Shown piece after piece: positions 20,559-29,689 of a stretch of DNA of 64,000 bases. Numbering within the stretch: the stretch's first letter is position 1; each line of letters opens with the position of its first letter. Made by a program: the position numbers and the translations under genes. Source of the stretch: Nematostella vectensis (lineage: Eukaryota > Cnidaria > Anthozoa > Actiniaria > Edwardsiidae); contig NC_064034.1 of the NCBI RefSeq assembly GCF_932526225.1, positions 14,830,887-14,894,886 of the forward strand. The letters are read 5' to 3'. The notes beneath the pieces were generated by a model that was not told the origin of the DNA, made no database searches, and worked only from the letters and a program-made list of their open reading frames with translations.

Positions 20559-21464
20559 TACGCCACGGCCACCGCGAGTGCCGACAGCCCCGCTATGAGG
20601 GCGGTGTGGTCACTTTTTTCGCCCGACATGCAATGCGTAGCGTGCGTACGTGGAGAGGGGGCAGGGGCCGCGCCCTCTGCCTCCCACCTCTGCTTCCTAC
20701 TATTATACGTACCACTAAACAGATTGAGGCGGCTCGGGTACTCGTCCGCCGCCGTGTCGTAGCCACGGATCACGTGCACGTTGCGATACCCCTCCCCCGG
20801 GTAGAACACAAACACATCGCCTAGCCCGTGGTTCCGCCCGCCTTTCCATCGGAAGACCGGCTTACGCGGCAAACCGAACTCTATACACAGACGCTCGAAA
20901 GCGGCCTTCTTGTAGGGGTTACCTTTTTGCGTGAACGGGCTGTCGCCAGGCAGGGGGGCGCCGAGCTCGTAGAGTATCCTCCGGGTGGTAAAGTAGAGGT
21001 GAAACCTTAGAAATCCCCTGATGACAGAGGGGAGCGTGGCGAAAGCGGGGTCGACTAGGGACACCCCACATCCGGCGGTTGCGCACCAGACCGCAAAGTT
21101 GAGTTGCTGTGGCCAGGACCCATAGGAAGGCTCCGATAGCCACCGGCGAGACTCCTTGGCGGACTTGTGCGTGACTACTGTCTCTTTGAATATGTCTCGG
21201 ACTCTAGTCGTGATTTGTCCTCAGCCACGTGTATCGCCAGCTGCGTGAGTAGTGGGGTGATGTCTGAGGCCGTGCTCTCCACGGGGTCGCGGGCACGGCG
21301 TAGAGCAGCTTTTGCGCGAGGGTCAGAGACCTAGGGAAACCGGTTTTTGCGCGTTTGACTTGTTCGGCTATAGCGTGTTTGATATGTTCGGCTATAGAGG
21401 CTCCCGCCGCAACTGCCGCCTTCTTCGTCTCCTCCTCCTCCCTTCGGGGAACCTCGTTCAGCAT
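20543..21464 (-). pseudogene. Unrecognised Polinton protein, two frameshifts
   Basis: The N-terminal piece starts MLNEVPRREEEETKKAAV at 21464, a charged helix. The frame changes near 21290 and again near 21190. The last piece is open from about 21225 (TTRVRDIFKETVV) through FLRFHLYFTTRRILYELG, FTQKGNPYKKAAFERLC, FRWKGGRNHGLGDVFVFYP and a C-terminal hydrophobic segment LIAGLSALAVAVAYYLF. The block with RWKxGxNHGLGD is distinctive and looks like a folded domain, but I do not recognise its function. Its 3' end overlaps the 3' end of the plus-strand gene at 19630-20558 by about 15 nt. Confidence 0.5.
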
Positions 21465-21515
21465 CCGCCAGCCTTCCTAATCCATGCTCAGCCCTATTAA
21501 ACACGAAGGCGGGCT

Positions 21516-22184
21516 ATGTTCAACACAATGGTGGTCCTACATGATGTGTTCACCGGAGGCGAACTGACGCTCTTCTTCGAGCAGCCGATAAGGCGCCCAC
21601 GCTTCGTGGCGCTCCGGCAGTGCTCGCTGTTTAACAGCTGGTATAATCTCGAGCGGGAGCATCAGATAACGACTATAGCCTCCCTCCAGCCCATCGCTAC
21701 TATGCCAGCCGGGCACCACACGGCCGAGTCCATCGTGGAAACGATCAACCGCGCTGAAAGCAAAATTCTGACCGGGAAGATCGCGCTCGTGTCCAAAGGC
21801 GTTGCGTTCCTGAATGCCGAGCTTTGCGCACTGTTTTGCCTAGAGGCTAAAGACGATCAGTTGGGGGGGCGGGGCCTTGCACTGCCCTTGGGGGAGCCCC
21901 CATTTAAGGTGACTTTGCCGAAAATAGAGGCCCTCTACATCTTCTGCGATGTCGTAGACCGCTCGCAATGCCTCGCCTTAGACGAGCCTTTAAACGTTCT
22001 CGCTTGCCTAGAAACCCGCGGGAGGCCGCACGAGAAAGTCGTCTATGGGCCCGACATCCCCGTTTGTGTCGCAGCATCTTCCTCTGAGTTTATCTCGAGT
22101 ATCCGAATATGGATCAGGGATGACCGCGGTAGACGGGTGGACTTTAATGGCAAGCCTGTTCGCCTCGTATTAGAGCTAACCTAG
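21516..22184 (+). CDS. Penton-like minor capsid protein
   Basis: A 222-residue uninterrupted frame, the best preserved of the long Polinton genes here. It would form the capsid vertices as a single jelly roll. It starts MFNTMVVLHDVFTGGELTLF. Blocks are VALRQCSLFNSWYNL, GKIALVSKGVAFLNAELC, KIEALYIFCDVVDRSQCLAL and the C-terminal IRIWIRDDRGRRVDFNGKP, the end signature seen in Polinton minor capsid proteins (x-D-xx-G-xx-V-D-FNG). Size fits the family. It lies 17 bp upstream of the next plus-strand gene (22201), so the two are probably one transcript. The call rests on motif pattern and context. Confidence 0.7.
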   Translation: MFNTMVVLHDVFTGGELTLFFEQPIRRPRFVALRQCSLFNSWYNLEREHQITTIASLQPIATMPAGHHTAESIVETINRAESKILTGKIALVSKGVAFLNAELCALFCLEAKDDQLGGRGLALPLGEPPFKVTLPKIEALYIFCDVVDRSQCLALDEPLNVLACLETRGRPHEKVVYGPDIPVCVAASSSEFISSIRIWIRDDRGRRVDFNGKPVRLVLELT

Positions 22185-22200
22185 GTCCGACATAACAAGC

Positions 22201-22871
22201 ATGGCAAACAGCGACGTTAGCAGCGGTGCCATATACCCCTCGCTTCCCAGCGTCTGCCCCCCGACTTGCCCGCAAACGCACATGACACCTACCGCTCCCG
22301 CAAGCATCGGCGGCGACGTGCAAAGCTTCCGGTCCGGTTCCGGCGGTTCTAGACAACGAAATAACGCATCATCGACAGGTGCGGAAAAAGTTATTAGCGC
22401 GCCTTTGCCGTTACCCATGCTGTGTCTGTGGCATCCGGCATCGCCTCAGGGGCGCTTTCCAGTGCCGGGGTGGGGGTCTCTTTGAGTGGAATAGGGGTTC
22501 TGATCGGCGGTCCGCTGGTAGGGGTCGCTGGGCTGGTCGGTGTCGTGGGCGCGGGGGTAGTCTCTAGGGGTCTCACGAGCAAGGTGGCTAAACACGAAGA
22601 CACGATGGTTTTAGCGGAGAGTAAGAAAAACTCGATCAGCGAGCTGGTCTCTAAGGCTCTGCAAGACGGGCATATCTCAGACGAAGAGTTTCGGCTAATA
22701 CTTTAGGAACAAGAGAGATACTACGCGCTCAAGGCCGCTATCAGAGCTGGACACGGCCTCGCACCGCGTGATAAAAAAAGCGGGAAAGGGCCCTTCCTGG
22801 AGGCACGCGAAAAGATGAAAAAGAGGCTGCGAGAAATTCGCGAGGAGTTCGGGAGCGAAGTGTTCGAGTAA
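22201..22871 (+). pseudogene. Polinton accessory protein with glycine-rich hydrophobic core (frameshift and in-frame amber)
   Basis: A Ser/Pro-rich start (MANSDVSSGAIYPSLPSV) is followed by a frameshift near 22430. The second frame holds a long glycine/alanine/valine-rich hydrophobic stretch (GIGVLIGGPLVGVAGLVG, about 22480-22565), then KVAKHEDTMVLAESKKNSIS and LVSKALQDGHISDEEFRLIL. TAG at 22704-22706 interrupts, and the same frame continues EQERYYALKAAIRAG to a TAA at 22869. The hydrophobic hairpin plus an EF-like acidic helix pair is a pattern found repeatedly in cnidarian Polintons. Function unknown. Confidence 0.5.
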
Positions 22872-22984
22872 AACTCAGGTTTAAACGCCACGCCAGCGGC
22901 TTTGAATTTACGGCCGAAAAACGGTTATTCCGCGCTCCGTAGGTTTTGCGTAGATTTATCCATGCGCTTTTTCGCCCCGACCTT

Positions 22985-23336
22985 ATGTACGCGGAACGGC
23001 CCCGGCCTACATTAGCAATTGCTAAAAGCTTATGTACGTGAAACCGATTTGGCCTACATTAGCAATTGCCAAAAGCTTATGTACGTGAAATTGATTTGGC
23101 CTACATAAGGAATTGCCAAAAGCTTATGTACGTGAAATCGATTTGGCCTACATTAGCTTTTGCCGATTGTTTATGTACGTGAAGCATTATCTGTCTGATA
23201 TATAGAGACGGGGCTGGGGGGCCCGGAGGGGGGATTCGCGCCTCCCAAGCCTAAGACGGGAAGACGGGGCTGGACGGCCCAGAGGGGCGATTCGCGCCTC
23301 CCACTCGTTTCTATGAAACCCCCTGCCCCCCCCCCC
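22985..23336 (-). repeat. Polinton right terminal inverted repeat
   Basis: Mirror image of 9357-9635, with four 47-bp units (ATTAGCAATTGCCAAAAGC plus TTATGTACGTGAAA) and then the GC-rich block and a C-run at the very end. The outer C-run is 12 bp against 6 G at the left end. Confidence 0.9.
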
Positions 23337-23409
23337 AAGAAGAATAGAGATAAAAGAACTCCTTTGTAGAACACAGATAATAGGAGACAAAGCAGCTGCG
23401 TACTTACTC
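23337..23409 (+). mobile_element. hAT-type MITE, right half
   Basis: It continues the split MITE of 9278-9356, matching 38332-38399 almost base for base, and is followed by the duplication CAAAAGCT (23410-23417). Confidence 0.85.
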
Positions 23410-23417
23410 CAAAAGCT

Positions 23418-24223
23418 TCAAAAGCTCAGAAGGTCAATACATCAACCACAATTATTTAGCAACCCTTGCATGCATCTGGGTCTTGGGCAATATAGCCATG
23501 GAGAGCTCATTTGGGCATTGTTTTGCCTGGCTAGTTGAAGTAATGAAGAAAGCTTTCTTCGTTACGAGATTACTTAAGTACATTTTGAATACATACGGGT
23601 TAAATCATCAACAAAAGAGTATTCAAAAGGTGCATTTTGCACTAAAGCAAATAAGTAAATGTACTTACAGTATATGTCAGAATGATTTTTAATTAAAACA
23701 GATTTTCATACTAGTTTTAACATAATTTACATTCAATATTTTGTAGAACAATCGCTTACTTTTCTTCAGCTGATCGAATAAGAGCTTTGTGTGAGCTATC
23801 AATACCTTTTTATCGAGACACTTTGCTTACAGCGTACAATAACAGCACGGAAATACAGATAATGCGCAGACAAAAATACCTCGCGAATCTCGACCTCTTC
23901 GTCAGATATAATTTGTGTCATCAATCCTTATTTAGAGAACAATCGGCAAGGCTATTTTGCTGTAAAAACTAGCAAAAGAAGCTATGATAACATTTTCCCC
24001 TTTAGTGACGGCCATCTAGGAATGACATGCGCATTAGATAATTTGTTCCCTTGGCAACATCCCCACCAATGGGGTACACCGCTGGTAGTTTTTGCGCCGA
24101 CGTACCAAGCGGCGTTTTTCGGCACTTTTCTTGAATTGTCTCAAATAAAGCGAATAACCGCGCGAAAACACCCGCAAACTTCATTTTATCGTCGAACAAC
24201 TCATATTTGAAGACCCAGTCATA
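23418..24223. other. AT-rich sequence, partial repeat at the right end
   Basis: No gene recognised. The segment ending at about 24246 carries AGCATGCAGTGTCCCTTTAA, the inverse of the word near 6476, and is probably the end of a short DNA element. Confidence 0.45.
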
Positions 24224-24259
24224 TTCAGCATGCAGTGTCCCTTTAAGTGCGATAATGAT

Positions 24260-25552
24260 AACTATATTGAATCTAATTATCACTCGATAAAAAAGACCGG
24301 GAAATTCATCGGAGAGGCGGAGAAGCAAAAGGGCTTCTATATATTTCATTGCAATAGTCGTAGTCTGGGGAAAAATTTATCATTACTGAACGATATTCGA
24401 TTAACGGTTGATACAGCGCCAGATATAATTCAATCCCAGAAACAAAGATAAATTAGAATACTTGCTTAAATTTGCATATACCAGGGTATGTGTTTATAAA
24501 CACAAACCCTAAAACAAATGCAGTAGGCTTTGGCCTTTATCTATCTAAACAACTGAAATTGACACGGAGGCACGACTTAGATGTATCGGCGGACAGAATT
24601 GAATCATGCTGGATATCATCATCATCATCTTTATTTTGCTCATAATTCTGTCTCTTTACATAGGTATATACTAAAGGATAGAGATCTATAATTTGTTACA
24701 AGTAAAATAAATGGGAACAAGTTCGAGCAGGGAAGCTAAATAAACTAGTCAGTTATCGAGTTAGCTTCCCTTATCCATAAAAAGTCAGTTTTGAGCAGAA
24801 AAGAGAGAGAGAGAGAAAAAAAGAATAAATTACTGCCCCCCCCCCCCCCCCTCAACCAATCCCCACTCACCCTAGGAAGGAAGCTAATCTTATTATCAAG
24901 TTACTATGGAAATTATTAGAGAAAAAAAAAACGATATTTACAAAGTTTATAGGCTAGATTGACATTGCACAGACAGTAGATGATGTTTGGCGAGTTTTGG
25001 TAAAGAAAAGGTGCCTGAGTCCTTGAGAGAAAATGGAAGATCTCTCCAAATATCAGAACCGACAAAAGAAATTGATTGCTTACCTATATTTGTTCGTATT
25101 TTGGGTTTGTATAGATTTTGATTTGCTGCGTACCTAGTGTTGTAACTATGTAAGCTGCTGGCATATTGAAAAGCGAATAAAAAATATCAGGAAGAAGACT
25201 TTTGTGCCACGAGTGTATGAATTTTAGGGCATGTAATTTGAAAACATTGTCTACAGTCAGAATATCTAGTAAGTTTAGCAATGGTTTGGCACTTGCAGTG
25301 TCTTTCCCCTAAGAACTAGACCGTCGAAAACGAAAGAACGTATTAATAGGCTGTATTTATAGGCACCCTAGATATGAAAATAGAGAGCTCTTTTACGATG
25401 ATTTACGCTCTAAATTGAGTGATTTGACTAGCAACGGCCGTGAAGTCTTAGTTATTGGTGATAAAAATCAAAATTTTCTATAATACCATGACGATAAACA
25501 AACTGCGGAGTATCTGGACATGTTATTGGTTTTATGCCAATCATTACTAAAC
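24260..25552 (+). pseudogene. CR1-like LINE endonuclease domain, split and truncated
   Basis: Apurinic-type endonuclease of a non-LTR element in two pieces. 24260-24612 carries GFYIFHCNSRSLGKNLSLLN, then, after a frame change, IPGYVFINTNPKTNAVG and DVSADRIESCW. 25316-25550 carries KNVLIGCIYRHPRYEN, REVLVIGDKNQNFL and MPIITK. These follow in the order of the domain (N..., ESCW, CIYRHP, GD-N). About 700 bp (24613-25315) with an ATC microsatellite and no coding signal sits between them, presumably an insertion. The right end is cut by the MITE at 25553. Confidence 0.7.
24793..24856. repeat. GA-rich and poly-C low-complexity tract
   Basis: A GAGAGAGAGA tract (about 24805) is followed by about 15 consecutive C (24836-24852). 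A simple ATC repeat lies nearby at 24618-24634. Confidence 0.8.
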
Positions 25553-25996
25553 TAGCCTGCTTTCAGGCGTTTACCCAGTGTTTTTTTCTTTTTGCTATGT
25601 TTTATCGGTGTTTTCGCTATGCGCCGAGTCGTGGCTACCATCTTGTTTTGTTCTGGCCACGCAAAAGCTGGAACGAGCGCAAAGCGCGAGGGGGAGGGGG
25701 CGGGGGCGGGAAATGTTGTGTGACTCGTTCGTTACCTTGTTATTTGATTGACAGCTCAAATCTGACCAATCATAATTCCGTTCATCTGGTGCACGGATAA
25801 TTCAAAGACCTACCAGGTTTACCCTAGTTCGCTGGCAGGCGTTCTTTCCTGCCCTCCCTCCTCCCCCCAACCCCCTTCGTCACGTTTTGTCACTCGCGCC
25901 AAGCTAGCGCGGCCAAAAACAAGTTGGCGACCAAGACTTAGCGCATAGCGAATGCCAAAAAAAAAAAACACCGGGTAAACGCCTGCAAGCAGGCTA
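25553..25996. mobile_element. 444-bp MITE with TAGCCTGC ends
   Basis: The left end TAGCCTGCTTTCAGGCGTTT and the inverse of the right end, TAGCCTGCTTGCAGGCGTTT, match. Similarity between the ends continues about 130 bp (CGCTATGCGC, TTGTTTT). The interior is non-coding with a G-run and a C-run. If TA is the duplicated target the element is two bases shorter at each end. It interrupts the LINE endonuclease fragment. Confidence 0.8.
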
Positions 25997-26340
25997 TTGT
26001 GCTTTCTATGAAAGAAATATTCTCATTTACACGCAAATGAACAAACCATTTTCAATCGTTGTTATATTTGTCTCATTGAAAATTGTAGTTGCACTCATTT
26101 TTCAGACACGCTTGCCCGAAAAATTATCCCGAAAACTCTCCCAGTAACCTAACAGACCCGGTAATTTAGAGAAACGCCCCCAGAAAATTTTTCGAACTCC
26201 CTGGCGAGGAAAAGCGTTTATCAAACCAAAGCTATAGCGTAGCGTGCCGATAAGGGTTCCCGACAAGTAAATTATAATTTCCAAAGTTTATGAATAGATT
26301 AGCCTCTTAGTCTCTTGCATGTCAGCGAGCTTGCGATATT

Positions 26341-27974
26341 TTTAAGATTCCCTATCTATTTCCTGAACAGAAAGACGCTCTGAAGGCAGTGTTAGACGGA
26401 AAAGTGTGTATGCCAGTTTGCCTACGGGTTTTGGCAAATCACTTATATTTTTCGCTGCCCCGATCGCCGCTGACGTTATGTTGAATTGGCCTCCTGGCTC
26501 AAGCATCACCGTAATAATTTCTCCATTGAGATCGTTGATTGAGGAGCAGGTTAGCTACCTTTCCTCGCTGGACTTATCTGCAGTCGCCTTGCACGATGAC
26601 CAGTCGGAAGATGTTTTTAAAAAGGCAGAGGAAGGAAAGTATTCTTATGTATTTTCTTCCCCAAAGAAAATGCTAAATTCAAGTCGCTGGCGAAGTTTGT
26701 TGTCAAGCTCGCACTATCGCGAGTTCCTCGTCGCGATCGCCATAGACGAAGCACACTGTATCAGTCACTGGGGCATACAAAGTGAGCCGACAACAACTCC
26801 TTTCAGAACTTGGTATGAGTATTGTCTCTAGTTTCGACCACTACAATAACCCTCACTGCCACCGCTTCCAAAGCAACAAAGAAGAACATCTTCAAAGTCT
26901 GGAATTTATCAAATAACACATTTGCAATCGAGAGTAGTCTGGAGAAGCAGAACATCCCCTTTTGGGTGCAGTATTTGGATAGGAATGCATCGGTAGCATC
27001 AACATTCAAAGAGATTATCGATGAGGTACGACGAGAAAAAGAGCGGGCGGAACGTTCGCTGATTTTTTGTCAAACTAGAAAACAGTGTGTCCTGCTATAG
27101 CAAGCCTTTCATACAAGCCTAGGAAATGACTTCTATGTTGATGGCATTGCCAACCAACGAAAGAGGATGGGAGAAATGTATCATGCAGGGACTCCAGATT
27201 CTGCGAAAAAACACATCTTGGAGAACATCGCTTATCCTGATGGCCACATTCGGGTGATCGCATGCACTATTGCATTTGGCATGGGCGTAAACTGCCAAGG
27301 AGTTCACAGGATTGTGCACTTTGGTGAAGAACATTGAGAGTTATTTACAGGAATGTGGCCGGGCTGGAAGGGATGGTGCACCAAGTACATGTATTCTCTT
27401 GCACAATGGACTTCTTGGTGCTCACTGCAGTGATGACATCAAACAATACATTTCAGCAGACAGTCAATGCAGGAAAAGTGGTATTTATCTGAACTTTCCT
27501 GGGAAATTTACATCCACTGTCAAAGGTCACCACTGCTGTGATGTCTGCGCTCAGAGCTGCTTGTGTGACAATGATCATTGTTCTCAAGAACTCTGTCTTA
27601 CCTCAACTGTTGACCAAATTCAACAAGTATTGAATAACTGTGACAAGATCAAGACTCAAGTGCATGTAGAAAGGTTGGTTGAGGTGTGGCGTAAGGACCA
27701 TAGCAAAGCAGTTCTACTGGCAATGCATGAGACATTTGGAGATATTGAACCCAGTGAACTTGAACGTGTTGGAGGTTGTGAGGAGGAGGATGAACGGGAT
27801 TTCGATCAGGATTGAATACATATAATGGATGACTCTGAATTACATGCTCCTGGTTTTTTGTCGGTAAGTGAACTGTTAAATATAGATGTCCATTTGGATC
27901 AAGTTGATAAATCTGGTGCTGAGGACAGGAATGTCAGCAGTATTTTTGAAGAGCGTATTGGCAATGCTGATTAG
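26341..27974 (+). pseudogene. Intronless RecQ-like helicase copy, frameshifted
   Basis: SF2 helicase motifs appear in order but over several frames: FPEQKDALKAVLDGK, then motif I PTGFGKSLIF (26420), II IDEAHCISHW (26740), III LTATASKATKK (26852), IV ERSLIFCQTRKQ (27055), V RVIACTIAFGMGVN (27252), VI QECGRAGRDG (27352), and a Cys-rich zinc-binding part HCCDVCAQSCLC (27535). Frame changes lie near 26405, 26800, 27100 and 27330. A TGA at 27813 precedes an in-frame continuation to 27974. No introns separate motifs that are normally spread over exons, so this is a retrocopy or part of a mobile helicase family. Confidence 0.75.
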
Positions 27975-28071
27975 CGCATTGACCCCTCAACCGGCCTGTC
28001 CGGCTTTAAGAAGTACCCACAACCCAAAAAATTCATAAATGCAAAATAAACACAAAAAGATGAAGATACTC

Positions 28072-28540
28072 AGGCATCAGTCTAAGGGATAAATGGTCTT
28101 GAAGATATGCATCCAACCAAGGTGTTGGCAACTACTCCTAAGCCAAATAATAGCACAGGTTCTTTGACAAATTCCAAATCGAACAAGGAAAGAAAAGCAG
28201 AATCACCCCTCTCAATATAACGCTCAAAATACCACACAAGGGAGAGAGACACCAATAGATACCTTTATTCTGATCCTCCAGGTTCATTTTCATGGCCTCA
28301 AAACACAATGTCCACTCCTTGAAGGCTTGTAAAACCACTTGGATGCCTTTACGGATTGCAAAGCATTCTGGGAGATCCAGGGAAAAATTCATAAGGGGAG
28401 GGCCAGTCAACACTGCTCTCCCCAAAGTAAGATATGTTTTTTACCCTGAAGCCAAACAAATGAATTCCAGGTCATACAGACCCAGAATAACAGTGTAAAC
28501 AATTTTGGAATCAATTTGGTTCCAGAAAAGATCGTCTCCC
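28072..28540 (+). repeat. Left arm of a dispersed inverted repeat (partner 34765-35242)
   Basis: It begins CAGTCTAAGGGATAAATGG and ends AATTTTGGAATCAATT plus flank. It is about 85-90% similar to the inverse of 34765-35242. Both arms encode a similar short open stretch (MASKHNVH...RSYRPRI), but frames differ elsewhere, so coding is doubtful. Confidence 0.75.
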
Positions 28541-28805
28541 TCGTTTTCCCCCCTTTTTACTTCCACCTTCATCTACTACTACTAATGTGTTTATTTATTC
28601 CTATCGCAGCCATAGGACTAAATTACAGGAGCAATTACAAAACATTTAAATACTTGACAGAAACAAAGTCACTGAGCCTCTTGGTTCTTGACGGTGCAGC
28701 ACGTCGGTTACATTCGATCGCAGGCTGTACGTTTCCGGTATTGTTATAGTCCTTGACAATATAAGTTTATGTACAGGGTTTTCTTCTGATAAATTACACA
28801 TGTAT

Positions 28806-29395
28806 TTTTAACAGAAATCTTGCCTACGGCTTTCAAGGTCTTGAAGATTAGCCTGTACAAGTGCATTCTCATAATTCAGATTCGGGTAGATAACGGAGAG
28901 CGCCCGCTTCTGAATCTTTTCTAAGGAATAGCAGAGGCGTTTAGGTAGATTAGAGAAAACACACAGCCGTATTCAACAATCGATCTAATCAGGGCGCAAT
29001 ACACATCGACTAGATCACTTTCCCCTAAACCACTTTTCTTAAGCTGACGTAGTGCATATAGCCTTTTGTTGGCTTTATTGATTATAACTTCACAGTAAGC
29101 ATCCCATGTGAGGTCGTGAGAAATAACAACACCGAGTAATTTGAAAGTGCTCACGCGCTCCACGACCGCGTTGCCGATAACAATGGGACCCCACACACAG
29201 CTGTTATAATCAAGGAAGTCAACGGTCATTGATTTACACTTTTTATGATTCAAAACCATATTGTAACTGTTCGCATAATTGTGGATATCCTCCACGAGGA
29301 AGTTCATGACCGGGGGAGAATTCCTAGGCGCTATTTCTAGTAAGATGAGATCGTCCACGAACTTCGCACGATCATCGCCGCTTTTCCCCTAGCTT
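28806..29395 (-). pseudogene. CR1-like LINE reverse transcriptase, C-terminal half
   Basis: Minus-strand frame with the catalytic box KFVDDLILLE (29350, F-x-D-D), LNHKKCKSMTVDF, TFKLLGVVISHDLTWDAYC, NKANKRLYALRQLKKSG and VYCALIRSIVEYG, the RT palm to thumb of a CR1-type element. A frame change near 28925 leads to EKIQKRALSVIYPNLNYE and DLESRRQDFC, ending at a TAA near 28806. The 5' part is missing beyond 29395. Confidence 0.75.
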
Positions 29396-29689
29396 TCCCC
29401 TACGTCTCCCCGCTTTATGCTCCAGGTTCGTATATGACCAACCAATAGACCTCGTCCCCTGCTGAGAAGTCTTGTTTGGCGTTATATGCCTCTATATAGT
29501 TCTATATTTCGCAGTGCTCTTTGAAATGGCCTACACACTTTTGTCTTATTGTTTTTATTTTGTTATGTTCGATTTACATATACATGCCGGTTGTTTTCTT
29601 CATGCCTTTGGCCTTTTCCCCTAATCTCTTACCACCGATTATTGCTTCATCTAGGGTAAACAATTCTCCCTGTCTTATCTACGTTTCAG

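Larger units (their letters stand above)
9357..23336. mobile_element. Polinton/Maverick virus-like transposon, about 14 kb
   Basis: The long inverted ends match in mirror image: both have the core GGGGGTTTCATAGAAACGAG and then a GC-rich block. Inside lie PolB, a retroviral-type integrase, an A32-like ATPase, a double-jelly-roll capsid protein and a penton-like protein, the Polinton gene set. GC content is far above the flanks. AAGA (or CAAGA) flanks both ends, close to the 6-bp duplication usual for the class. Comparison with the unsplit MITE at 38.26 kb supports these boundaries. Most genes carry stops or frameshifts, so the copy is decayed. No adenain-type protease was recognised. Confidence 0.93.
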
